From contig NZ_JAAGBB010000037.1 of assembly GCF_018129085.1 (NCBI RefSeq), positions 1 to 63,922 of the forward strand: a DNA stretch of 63,922 bases, in the 5' to 3' direction. Position 1 is the stretch's first letter. The number at the start of each line of letters is the position of its first letter. Below are positions 26,989 through 35,068 of this stretch, one piece after another. This DNA is from Plastoroseomonas hellenica (GTDB lineage Bacteria; Pseudomonadota; Alphaproteobacteria; Acetobacterales; Acetobacteraceae). The translations under genes were made by a program, and so were the position numbers. Below the pieces are notes generated by a model. The model was given only the letters and a program-made list of their open reading frames with translations. It was not told where the DNA came from and searched no databases.

Positions 26989-27963
26989 TCAGCCTGCGGC
27001 GGTGATGCCGAATTCCTGCACCAGCGCGGAGAAGCGCGTAGCCTCGGTCTGCAGAACACGTCCGAAATCGGCGCGGCTGCCGGCGGTGACGTCGGCACCC
27101 AGCTCGATTGTCCGCCGCTGCACCTCCGCTTCCTGCATCACCGCGACGACGGCCGCGTTCATGATGTCCAGGATCGGTCCGGGCGTGCGTGCCGGCGCGA
27201 TGACGCCAGCCCAGGAGCCGGCTTCGAAACCGTCAATGCCGGCGGCCTCCGCGATCGTCGGCACGTCGGGCCGCTGGCTGAAGCGGCTCGGCCCGCCCAT
27301 CGCGAGCAGCTTCAGGGCACCGCTCTGAAAGTGCTGGGCAAAGGAGGCATAGCCGTCGATCGTGAACTGCACCCGGCCAGCCAGCAGATCGGTGTGGTAT
27401 GATCCGCTGCCGCGATAGGGCACATGCGTCGCCTCGATTCCCGCGCGACGGCAGAACCATTCGAGGAAGACGTGCACATTGCTGCCCGAGCCTGCCGAAG
27501 CGAAGGAAAGCTGGCCCGGACGGGCTCGCGCATAGTCGATGAAGTCGCGTGTCGTGGCCGCCGGTATATTGCCCGTGATGGTCAGTGCGAATTGCGTGCG
27601 CACGGCCAGGCAGACCGGCTCAAAATCCGTCACCGGATCGAAAGGCATGTCGCCGCGCACCGCCTTGTTGATGGTGTGTGACGACACGACCACGCCATAG
27701 GTATATCCGTCGGGCGCGGCCTTAGCGACCGCATCCGCGCCGATTACGCCATTGGCGCCCGGGCGGTTCTCCACCACGACGGGCTGATGCAGCTTCGCCG
27801 ATACGCCGGTGGCGATCAGCCGCGCCATGATGTCGCCGGTCCCGCCAGGGGCGTAGGGCGAGATGAAGCGGATCGGGCGCGTGGGGTAGGGTTGCGCGCG
27901 GACGATCGTCGGTGTCGCAATGGCCAGCGCGAAGGTCGCTCGGCGGGAAAGAGCTTTGAGCAT
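26989..27963 (-). CDS. Bug/TctC-family periplasmic binding protein
   Basis: 324 residues, ATG at 27963 with GGAG 5 nt upstream. Signal peptide ending near IVRAQ. Signatures: RPIRFISPYAPGGTGDIMAR, VVENRPGANGVIGADAVAKAAPDGYTY and THVPYRGSGSYHTDLLAG. It lies between another TctC gene (downstream) and a flavin monooxygenase (upstream, 282 bp away), all on the minus strand. Two adjacent but dissimilar TctC proteins suggest two ligands rather than a recent tandem duplication. Confidence 0.9.
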   Translation of the reverse strand: MLKALSRRATFALAIATPTIVRAQPYPTRPIRFISPYAPGGTGDIMARLIATGVSAKLHQPVVVENRPGANGVIGADAVAKAAPDGYTYGVVVSSHTINKAVRGDMPFDPVTDFEPVCLAVRTQFALTITGNIPAATTRDFIDYARARPGQLSFASAGSGSNVHVFLEWFCRRAGIEATHVPYRGSGSYHTDLLAGRVQFTIDGYASFAQHFQSGALKLLAMGGPSRFSQRPDVPTIAEAAGIDGFEAGSWAGVIAPARTPGPILDIMNAAVVAVMQEAEVQRRTIELGADVTAGSRADFGRVLQTEATRFSALVQEFGITAAG

Positions 27964-28114
27964 CTCGTCTCCATCGCCCTGTCGGGCGTCTGCGGCACTC
28001 CCTCTCCAGCGCCTAGCCGGTCTATGCCGGCGTTACGGCAAATCGGTCGTTCAGCTCAGGGCGGCGGCCACAGCGCTCCGCCCGCACGCAGCACCCTCCC
28101 ACCGACTGCGCTCG

Positions 28115-28168
28115 TGCAAGTGTGCTGCCACATGCAAATGTGTTGCCACGCGATGCAAACGCGTCGCC
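28115..28168. repeat. Three imperfect short direct repeats
   Basis: TGCAAGTGTGCTGCCACA, TGCAAATGTGTTGCCACGCG and TGCAAACGCGTCGCC follow one another in the gap between the monooxygenase and TctC genes. They may be protein-binding sites or a decayed tandem array; no function can be assigned. Confidence 0.35.
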
Positions 28169-28245
28169 GCGCCGCGACCCGCGCGGTGCCGGCGCACGCG
28201 TGCGCCCGAAGCAGCCGGTGTGACGAGGGGGCAGCAGCACACGGG

Positions 28246-29616
28246 TCAGCCCAACCCGGCGGGAGCAGATGCCGCTTCCCGCGCCAGCTCCCAATGCGTG
28301 CGGTGCTTGGCCAGGCCGAGCTGGTCGCGGAGCGTCCGGCCGTCATAGCTTGTCCGGAACAGGCCGCGGCGCTGCAGCTCCGGCACCACCAGTTCGGCGA
28401 AGTCCTGGATCTGGTGCGGCAGCCAGCCAGGGGTCAGGTTGAAGCCGTCGGCAACGCCCGCCGTGAACCACTCTTCCATATGGTCCGCGACGTCCTTCGC
28501 CGTGCCCATCACCGGCGGCCGTCCCCAGGTGCCAGCGCCAAGCCGGCGCCCGAGTTGGCGGATGGTGAGGTTGTCCCGCTGCGCCATGTCATAAAAGCGG
28601 CGTGCGCCACTCTGCATCATGGAGTTCGAGTATTTCGGCTCCGGCACCGGGCCATCGAGGGGATAGTCGGACATGTCGCCCATGCGGGAGTAGACCAGTG
28701 CCAGGCCGGTCTGTTCGTGCACCAGGTCCTGCATCAGCTCGTACTTGCCTTCCGCGTCGGCGCGCGTACGGCCGACGAAGACGGAGGCGGCAGGCATGAT
28801 CCGCACGGCATGGGAATCCCGCCCCTTCTCCGCCAACATGCCGCGCAAGGAGGCAGCGTAGTCCTTGGCAGCCTGCAGGCTGACCGCGGCCGTGTAGACC
28901 AGGTCGGCATGGGCCGAGGCGATGCGCCGTGCCGGTTCGCCGTCGCCGGCCTGCACCAACACCGGCCGGCCCTGCGGCGAGCGCGGACAGGTCAGTGGCC
29001 CCATCACCTTGAAGAATTTCCCGGCATGGTTCAGCACATGCATCTTGGCAGGGTCGACGAATTGCCCGGAGACCTTGTCCAGCACCAGCGCGTCATTCTC
29101 CCACCCATCCCACAGGCCTTTGACGACCTGGACGAATTCCTCGGCGCGCTCGTGGCGCTCGTCATAGGACGGCATGTGCTCGAGGCCGAAGTTGCGCGCC
29201 TCCGCATCGTTGAAGGAGGTCACGACATTCCAGCCGGCGCGGCCGCCACTGACATGATCCAACGAAGAGAAGCGGCGCGCGATCTGGTAAGGGTCGTTGA
29301 AGGTGGTCGAGGCGGTGGCAACGAGGCCGATGTTGCGCGTATTCGCGGCAATAGCCGAGAGCAGGATGAGCGGGTCGAGCTCCACGACACGATTGGTGTA
29401 GGCGATGGAGCCGGCAGGCGTATCGCCGCCGATATAGCCGACGTTGTCGGCGAAAAAGATCATGTCGAAGCAGGCGCTCTCCGCGATCTTCGCGACCTTG
29501 AGGAAGCTGTCGTAGTCGAGCTGGCCGTCGGCCTTCACCTCGGGGTGCCGCCAGGGCGCCTGCGCATAGCCCAGCGCACGGATGGAGAGGCCGAGATGCA
29601 TCTTGCGCGTCGTCAT
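28246..29616 (-). CDS. FMN-dependent monooxygenase, NtaA/SnaA/DszA family
   Basis: 456 residues from the ATG at 29616, which has GGGAG 5 nt upstream; the frame is open to 29832 but crosses the operator at 29661-29676. Luciferase-like barrel with HLGLSIRALGYAQAPWRHP, FDMIFFADNVGYIGGDT, the flavin region SGGRAGWNVVTSFNDAEARNFG and PQGRPVLVQAGDGEPARR. As in this family it needs reduced FMN from a separate reductase. It diverges from an HpaI-type aldolase with a perfect 16-bp palindrome between them and may be transcribed with the two TctC genes downstream. Confidence 0.9.
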   Translation of the reverse strand: MTTRKMHLGLSIRALGYAQAPWRHPEVKADGQLDYDSFLKVAKIAESACFDMIFFADNVGYIGGDTPAGSIAYTNRVVELDPLILLSAIAANTRNIGLVATASTTFNDPYQIARRFSSLDHVSGGRAGWNVVTSFNDAEARNFGLEHMPSYDERHERAEEFVQVVKGLWDGWENDALVLDKVSGQFVDPAKMHVLNHAGKFFKVMGPLTCPRSPQGRPVLVQAGDGEPARRIASAHADLVYTAAVSLQAAKDYAASLRGMLAEKGRDSHAVRIMPAASVFVGRTRADAEGKYELMQDLVHEQTGLALVYSRMGDMSDYPLDGPVPEPKYSNSMMQSGARRFYDMAQRDNLTIRQLGRRLGAGTWGRPPVMGTAKDVADHMEEWFTAGVADGFNLTPGWLPHQIQDFAELVVPELQRRGLFRTSYDGRTLRDQLGLAKHRTHWELAREAASAPAGLG

Positions 29617-29660
29617 CACTGCTCCCGAGAGGCGGATGGCCGCCGTTGCGGTCCCTCCCG

Positions 29661-29676
29661 GACTGGTATACCAGTC
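29661..29676. promoter_or_regulatory. Perfect 16-bp palindromic operator
   Basis: GACTGGTATACCAGTC is an exact inverted repeat centred between the divergent monooxygenase (start 29616) and aldolase (start about 29741). The TGGTATACCA core matches the style of FCD-type GntR operators and shares TGGTATA with sites at 19731 and 23653. Confidence 0.65.
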
Positions 29677-29740
29677 GTATTCCTCTTCGCAAGGTGCCGA
29701 AGAGGCCGTCGGACAGAGCAGCGAGCGAGGCCGGACTTTG

Positions 29741-30514
29741 GTGAAGAACGGGATGAAGGTGCGGCTTGCCGAAGGCGGTGTGGCGCTCGTCGTCACCACG
29801 CAGCTGGCGCGGGACGGCGACGTCGCGCGCATCCTGGGCGTCGCCGGTTACGACGTCATGGTCATTGATCGCGAGCACAACCAGATCCCGGAAGACGCGG
29901 TGAATGCGCTGGTCATGGCCGCGCTCGAATGCGGCATCACGCCGCTGATCCGACTGCCCGACAGCGCTCACGGCCCGATCGGTCAGGCGCTTTCCGCGGG
30001 CGCGCTCGGCGTGGTGATTCCGCGTGTGGAGAGCGTCGAAATCGCGCGCGCCATCGTGCATGCGGCGACCTTCCCGCCCGCCGGCCGCCGCCCAGTGCCG
30101 CCGGTCTTCCCGCATTTCCGCCGGCGGCCAATCTCGCAAGGTGACGCGACCGCAGCGCTGACGGCAGAGACGAGCGTCGTTGGCATCATCGAAACCAGGC
30201 GTGCGATGGAGGCGATCGACGAGATAGCGGCCGTGCCGGGGCTGGATGTGCTGTTCCTGGGCGCGTCAGACCTGATGGCGGATCTCGGCCGGCCTGGACG
30301 AAAGGACGATCCGGCATTGTGGGAGAGCGCGGCGGCGGTCGTTGCAGCCTGCCGACGTCACGGCAAGACGCCAGGTATCGGCGGCTTGCCCGACGACAGC
30401 CAGCTCCAGCGCGCACAGGCGATGGGGATGCGCTACCTCTCCGCAGGGCATGACGCGGCTTTGCTGCAGAGCGCCGCTTCGACACGGGTTCGTTTGCTTC
30501 GCGGCGGCGAATGA
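29741..30514 (+). CDS. HpcH/HpaI-family class II aldolase / citrate-lyase-like
   Basis: 257 residues from a GTG at 29741 (VKNGMKVRLAEGG); a TTG at 29738 with GAGG 7 nt upstream and an ATG at 29753 are alternatives. The TIM barrel has VMVIDREHNQI (catalytic His/Asp region), PLIRLPD (the conserved Arg), VGIIETRRAMEAIDEI (metal-binding Glu) and LFLGASDLMADLG (metal-binding Asp). Such enzymes cleave or form 2-keto acids by retro-aldol chemistry with a divalent metal. It is divergent from the flavin monooxygenase, which suggests an oxidation-then-cleavage pathway. Confidence 0.88.
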   Translation: MKNGMKVRLAEGGVALVVTTQLARDGDVARILGVAGYDVMVIDREHNQIPEDAVNALVMAALECGITPLIRLPDSAHGPIGQALSAGALGVVIPRVESVEIARAIVHAATFPPAGRRPVPPVFPHFRRRPISQGDATAALTAETSVVGIIETRRAMEAIDEIAAVPGLDVLFLGASDLMADLGRPGRKDDPALWESAAAVVAACRRHGKTPGIGGLPDDSQLQRAQAMGMRYLSAGHDAALLQSAASTRVRLLRGGE

Positions 30515-30993
30515 CGAGTTGCCGCGAAAGGCCATCTGCCGCCGGCTGATGGAGCGACCGACATCCAGCCGGCATCTCGATGACGCAGTTGCCGGTTGCA
30601 ACGCCACGTTGGGGATCACGCCAGCGGGTCGGACTGCTTCGGCTCAATCCAGTGATGAGCGCTGGCCTCGACTAGCCAATCGGAAGCGCTCCGACGCCGA
30701 TCACGAGCCGCGCGAAACCTCGATTCGCCGCAACATTGGCCTCGCTCCTGTATCGTCGGCGCCACCGTGGAGCCCTCCCCTTTCGAAGGCGGGAGCGCTC
30801 GTTTGGCAGCGCCGCCTTGCTTCGGCCATCTACCGCCGCCGTCAGACCAATTGGGCAGCGTGTGGCGGCCGACCTGTATCGCCCGCGCTCTTCGAGATAC
30901 GCCAGGGGAGATGCGCGGATCATTTCGTCCCTTCCGCCGGCTTCCCGGGTTCCCATGCTCATGTGTGGCGCGGCGCATTCTGCTTTCGTGCGA
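30515..30993. other. 479-bp stretch without a supportable gene
   Basis: Lies between two convergent genes (aldolase and amidase). Open frames on both strands show no family motif. No strong terminator hairpin was recognised. Confidence 0.4.
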
Positions 30994-32286
30994 CTAACTC
31001 AGCGCGTGACGCACCCATTCGGCCCATTGGAGAGCCTCTCTGTCCTTTCCTGGCGCGGCGACGATCTGCACACCAAGGGGAAGCCCGTTGGGTCCTGAAC
31101 CGGCAGGCACGCTCACGCACGGTGCGTGCAGTGCCGTCCACAACAGGTTGAAGGCCGGATCTCCCGTCCAGTCGAGCCGCCGCGGCGCTTCGCCGACCGC
31201 CGCCGGTGTCAGCACGGCATCGTAGTCCGCGATGACGCCTGGAAAGGCGGCGCGCGCGGCGACGAACGTGTCTCGGGCTTCGCGAAGCGCATCCGCTGGA
31301 AGCGCCCGGGCAGTCTCAAGCTTCTCACGAAGCACATTGGAGACCTGCTCGCGATGCTGCGTCAGTTCCCAGGCAAGGGCCTGCGCGCCCTCCATGTTCA
31401 TGACCACCGGGTGCGCCTTGGCCGCGGAGGTGACGATCGAGGGCATCTCCCTCCGGGTCACCTTTGCACCCGCGCGGACGACGAGCTCCGCGACATGCTC
31501 CATAAGGGCCAGCGTCTCCGGCGCAGCTTGCTCCGCAGTGGGGCCGAGGCAGAGTAGCAGATGCGGCGCCCGATCTGGCTTCACGGCCGGGTCACCGAGG
31601 CTTCGTCCCGTCGCCCCGGCGATCATCAGGGCACAGTCGGGAACTGTTCGGGCCAGCGCACCGATCGTGTCGAGGGATTCGCTCATTACCTTCATGCCGG
31701 CGCGGTGGATCGCGCCATGCGTCGGCATGTATCCGACCACGCCACAGAAGGCTGCCGGGCGCAGGATGCTGCCAGCCGTCTGCGTGCCGTAGGCCAGCGG
31801 GAAAAAATGCGCGGCCACCCCTGCTGCCGAGCCGGACGAGGAACCGCCGGGCGTATGCGCCGGGTTCGCGGGGTTCACCGTCGGACCCGGTTCGCGTGTG
31901 GCAAACTCCGTCGTCACCGTCTTGCCGATGACGACGGCACCGGCGGCCCGGGCCATGGCCACCGAAGCCGCATCAGCGCGGGGCACATGGTCGGCCCAGA
32001 TGGGCGAGCCGTAGCCGCTCGGCATCGCGGCGACGTCGAGTACATCTTTCACGCCGATAGGAAGCCCATGGAGCGGTCCCGGCTCGGTACCAGATCGACG
32101 CCGCGCATCCGCTGCGCGCGCCTCCGCGAGCGCGACCTTCTCGTCCAGATAGACGAAGGCGCGCAGCTGCGGCTCCCGCATGCGGATTCGCTCGAGATGG
32201 GCCTCCATAATCGCGGTCGCCGACGTCTCGCCCGTCCGCAGGCGGCGCGCCAGCTCGGTCGCAGGAAGAAGGGTCACGTCCGTCAT
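30994..32286 (-). CDS. Amidase-signature hydrolase
   Basis: 430 residues from the ATG at 32286, which overlaps the stop of the upstream gene as ATGA. The Lys-cisSer-Ser triad is Lys80 (PIGVKDVLD), Ser149 (TPGGSSSGS) and Ser173 (GTQTAGSILRP); the spacing 69/24 equals that of malonamidase E2. The enzyme hydrolyses a carboxamide to acid and ammonia in the cytoplasm. It is the last gene of a coupled operon with a TctC protein, a creatininase-like protein and a maleate-isomerase-like enzyme, so its substrate is probably an intermediate of that route. It lacks the C-terminal extension of allophanate hydrolase. Confidence 0.92.
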   Translation of the reverse strand: MTDVTLLPATELARRLRTGETSATAIMEAHLERIRMREPQLRAFVYLDEKVALAEARAADARRRSGTEPGPLHGLPIGVKDVLDVAAMPSGYGSPIWADHVPRADAASVAMARAAGAVVIGKTVTTEFATREPGPTVNPANPAHTPGGSSSGSAAGVAAHFFPLAYGTQTAGSILRPAAFCGVVGYMPTHGAIHRAGMKVMSESLDTIGALARTVPDCALMIAGATGRSLGDPAVKPDRAPHLLLCLGPTAEQAAPETLALMEHVAELVVRAGAKVTRREMPSIVTSAAKAHPVVMNMEGAQALAWELTQHREQVSNVLREKLETARALPADALREARDTFVAARAAFPGVIADYDAVLTPAAVGEAPRRLDWTGDPAFNLLWTALHAPCVSVPAGSGPNGLPLGVQIVAAPGKDREALQWAEWVRHALS

Positions 32287-33056
32287 GCGTGTGGGGATCC
32301 GGCAATGGGGTTGGTGCATTCGCTCAGAAGGCGGCCATAGCCCTCGATACGGTCGGGAATCCCGGCCAATCGCAGGCAGTTCCAGAAGCAGGCTTGGTTG
32401 CTGGTGACAACCGGCTTGCCAAGGTCGGTCTCAATGGCCGCGATCACATCGAGCGTGGCTAGGTTCGTGCAGGAGATGAAGATGGCCTGCGCCTCCGGTC
32501 GGTCCACTTGGCGTGCCATACGGTAGACGTGCTCCGGCGGTACGCGCCCGATGGCGCGGCGCTCAGCCTCCGTCCCGCCGAGCCCGAGACCGTGCAAAGA
32601 GGTCACCTCGAAGCGGTGGAGCGCGAGGAACTTCCGCTCCGCTTCGTTGATGAAGTCGACGTAAGGCGTCGCAACGGCGACACGGGATATGCCGAGCGCC
32701 CGCAACGCCGCGATCACCGCACCGGCAGTGGCGATGGCCGGGACACCAGCCCGTGTTCCAATCCCACTCACGATCTCATCGAGCGGCTGAACGATGGAGC
32801 CGGAGGTGCAGCCATAGGCGATCACATCGACCTCTGCCGTTGCCAGGTCGTCGGCGCCGTGCATCCCGGCCTCGCGCAGGCGCTGAAAGTAGGCTTCGCT
32901 GAATTCGCCTGTCGACGTGGCGCGCGCCGTATGGATGGTGACGCCGCGCGGCGCGAGGCGGCAGAACTCCACCTCATTGATGGTATTGGTAGAGGGGATG
33001 ATCAGGCCGATCTTCGCGCGCCAGCCGTATGGCGCATAGCCCGCGACGGCCTTCAT
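32283..33056 (-). CDS. Maleate isomerase / Asp-Glu racemase superfamily enzyme
   Basis: 257 residues; start ATG overlaps the preceding stop (ATGA) and its own stop overlaps the next start in the same way. The catalytic cysteines are in YGCTSGS and SCTNL, and the N-terminus IPSTNTINEVEFCRLAP is nearly the same as in the paralogue at 25045. The two proteins are close throughout (for example RVPPEHVYRMA, ETDLGKPVVTSNQ, GRLLSEC). The paralogue is linked to a TctC gene only, while this one is linked to hydrolases, so the two may act on related but distinct acids. Confidence 0.87.
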   Translation of the reverse strand: MKAVAGYAPYGWRAKIGLIIPSTNTINEVEFCRLAPRGVTIHTARATSTGEFSEAYFQRLREAGMHGADDLATAEVDVIAYGCTSGSIVQPLDEIVSGIGTRAGVPAIATAGAVIAALRALGISRVAVATPYVDFINEAERKFLALHRFEVTSLHGLGLGGTEAERRAIGRVPPEHVYRMARQVDRPEAQAIFISCTNLATLDVIAAIETDLGKPVVTSNQACFWNCLRLAGIPDRIEGYGRLLSECTNPIAGSPHA

Positions 33057-33844
33057 GCCGGCGCGCCGGTCGGCGGAGTCATCGTGGCATAGATTCCGAC
33101 TGCCTCAGCGCCATAAGCAACGGCGTTCTCCCAGATGCGCTCGCCTTTCGCGGCAGTAGCGGGCAACGGATCGTCGCGCAGGCCCATGGGGGAGTCATCC
33201 GCCATGTTGGCGAAATTGATGAAGTGCGATCCTCCGAAAGCGATCTTGTTGCCGGAGAGCGCCTTCACCTTCGGCGAAGGCGGTGGTGAGATGAGCGGTG
33301 GCTTCGCGCGATCCATGAACACCAGTTCCGGGCACAGGTGCAACGCGACGGAGGTGACCATTTCCGCTGCATGGGCGGTCGGCGCGGAGTTCGTCTCGAA
33401 GGCCACGCCTCCCACGTCGCGCATCACCGAGAACACGTCGATCAATGCTCCCATGCTGCCATGCCGCCGTCGGAGCGTCCGACACACGCCCTCCAGGGGG
33501 CCAAGTGAGCCATTATGCACATTGACGAAGAAGAACCGGCGAAATCCCTGCGCCGCGAGCCCGTCGCAGGCGTCCAGCACATAGGCTTCAAGCGTGGCCA
33601 TTTCGACAGAGCAGGTTCCCGGGTAGTCCAGGAACATGTGGGAGTAGTTGAACGGGACGACCGGCACGACCGCAATGCCGGCGCGCTCACCAATCTCCGT
33701 GGCGTAAGCCTCGCAGATGCGAAGTTCTGTGCCTGTCGCCAGATGCGGCCCGTAGCATTCGGTCGCGCCGATCGGTACGATCACCGTCTCGTGGATCTCG
33801 AGGTAGGCGCGGATGTCGGCATAGGGTACGCGGTCGGTGCGCAT
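33053..33844 (-). CDS. Creatininase-family protein with altered metal ligands
   Basis: 263 residues from the ATG at 33844 (AAGGAG 5 nt upstream). The creatininase fold is shown by VIVPIGATECYGPHLATGTEL and FFFVNVHNGSLGPLEG. Creatinine amidohydrolase binds its metals through Glu34, His36, Asp45, His120 and Glu122. Here Glu (Glu29) is kept, His36 is Tyr31, Asp45 is Glu40, the His of NxH is kept and Glu122 is Gly. This means a changed or single metal site. Family members open cyclic amides or cleave formamides. First enzyme of an operon with two 4-bp ATGA overlaps, downstream of a TctC gene. Confidence 0.8.
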   Translation of the reverse strand: MRTDRVPYADIRAYLEIHETVIVPIGATECYGPHLATGTELRICEAYATEIGERAGIAVVPVVPFNYSHMFLDYPGTCSVEMATLEAYVLDACDGLAAQGFRRFFFVNVHNGSLGPLEGVCRTLRRRHGSMGALIDVFSVMRDVGGVAFETNSAPTAHAAEMVTSVALHLCPELVFMDRAKPPLISPPPSPKVKALSGNKIAFGGSHFINFANMADDSPMGLRDDPLPATAAKGERIWENAVAYGAEAVGIYATMTPPTGAPA

Positions 33845-33885
33845 GGTGTCTCCTTGATGTCGCACGGGGTGGCTCTGGGTAGGCG

Positions 33886-34887
33886 CTACCGCCAGGGATG
33901 GGTCGCCCAGAGCGAACGCAGATCGGCCTCCAGATTCGTCAGATGCGCGGTATAAGCATTCGCCTTCATGACCCGCATCGGCAGGGAGGAGGCTGCCATG
34001 GCAACGGCGAAATCGGGGTCCGCTACCATCTTGTCGACCGCCGCCTCGATGGCAGCGATCACCTCGGGCGGGGTTGCGCGCGGAGCGCCGAGGCCCCGCT
34101 GCGAGCCGACCTCGACCTGGATGCCCGCCTCAGCGAGCGTCGGCAGGTCCGGCATCGCCGTCAGGCGGCGCGGTGACATGACGCCCAGGATGCGCCAGTC
34201 GCTCTGTCCTCGCGCGAAGCCGAGGGATTCGGCGAAGGTGGTTGTCGCGATGTCGATCTGCCGCCCGAGAAGCGCGCTCGCGACGCCGGAGGCACCCTGG
34301 AATGGGATGTGCTCCGCGGCGATGCCGGTCGCCCGCGTCAGCGACATCATGGCAATGTGGCCGACGGCCCCGATGCCGGCGGTGCCATAGGTCAGGTGTC
34401 CGGGCCGAGCACGGGCGGCGGCCACAAGATCCTCGATGGTCCGGATGGGGCTGGAGGCGTGAACCGACAGGGTGACGGGATCGTCCGCAATATTCGCGAT
34501 GAGCGCGAAGCTATCGAGGCGAAAACGTGGGGATGCGCGTTCGATTGGAAGCGTGAGGATATTGGGCGCATTCAGAAGGCCCAGGGTATGGCCGTCCGGA
34601 CGCGCATCCGCGACGGCGCCCCACCCGACCTCTCCGCCTGCCCCTGGGCGGTTCAACACGACAAAGCCCCTGCCGCCAGCGTGCTTGTCCAGAAAGCGAG
34701 CGGCGATACGCGCCGTCAGGTCCACGCCACCACCGGGCGTGAAAGGAACGATGATCTCGACGGGACGCTCTGGCCATGCGGCCGCAAGCGACCCTCGAGA
34801 CAGGAACGGTGTGGCCAATAGAGCAGCCACGGTGCGCCGGGTGATCGGCGTCGCTTGGCGGCGAACAGGCTGGGACGGGCTCAACAT
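33886..34887 (-). CDS. Bug/TctC-family periplasmic binding protein
   Basis: 333 residues from the ATG at 34887 (AAGGAG 5 nt upstream). Twin-arginine-like signal TRRTVAALLATPFL with cleavage near SLAAA. Signatures: RPVEIIVPFTPGGGVDLTAR, VLNRPGAGGEVGWGAVADARPDGHTL and LTLPIERASPRFRLDSFALIAN; the last links it to the subgroup at 18659 and 23787. First gene of the creatininase-like/isomerase/amidase operon (41 bp to the next gene), divergent from a LysR gene. Confidence 0.9.
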   Translation of the reverse strand: MLSPSQPVRRQATPITRRTVAALLATPFLSRGSLAAAWPERPVEIIVPFTPGGGVDLTARIAARFLDKHAGGRGFVVLNRPGAGGEVGWGAVADARPDGHTLGLLNAPNILTLPIERASPRFRLDSFALIANIADDPVTLSVHASSPIRTIEDLVAAARARPGHLTYGTAGIGAVGHIAMMSLTRATGIAAEHIPFQGASGVASALLGRQIDIATTTFAESLGFARGQSDWRILGVMSPRRLTAMPDLPTLAEAGIQVEVGSQRGLGAPRATPPEVIAAIEAAVDKMVADPDFAVAMAASSLPMRVMKANAYTAHLTNLEADLRSLWATHPWR

Positions 34888-35039
34888 CGCGGCTCCTTCA
34901 GCGCAGGGCGCCATGGTGCGGATGAACCGTGTCGGCGTTGTCTTCTTGCTTCCGATAAGCGGGCCGACTGCGAGGATCGCCGGCCCGGGTACAGGATTGA
35001 GCGGCGCGACCATTCTCACAAATGATAATATCTTCTACT

Positions 35040-35060
35040 TCCATGCCATTCTGTCATGGA
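35040..35060. promoter_or_regulatory. Inverted repeat and LysR-type box before the LysR gene
   Basis: TCCATG (35040-35045) and CATGGA (35055-35060) are exact complements separated by 9 bp; inside lies a T-N11-A motif (ATG...CAT, 35043-35057). The site ends 8 bp before the LysR start and about 150 bp before the divergent TctC gene, consistent with autoregulation. Confidence 0.45.
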
Positions 35061-35068
35061 GTTCTTGA

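Noticed and set aside
28115-28168. Three short repeats considered as a CRISPR array
   Set aside because: Units are under 21 bp, imperfect and without spacers or cas genes.
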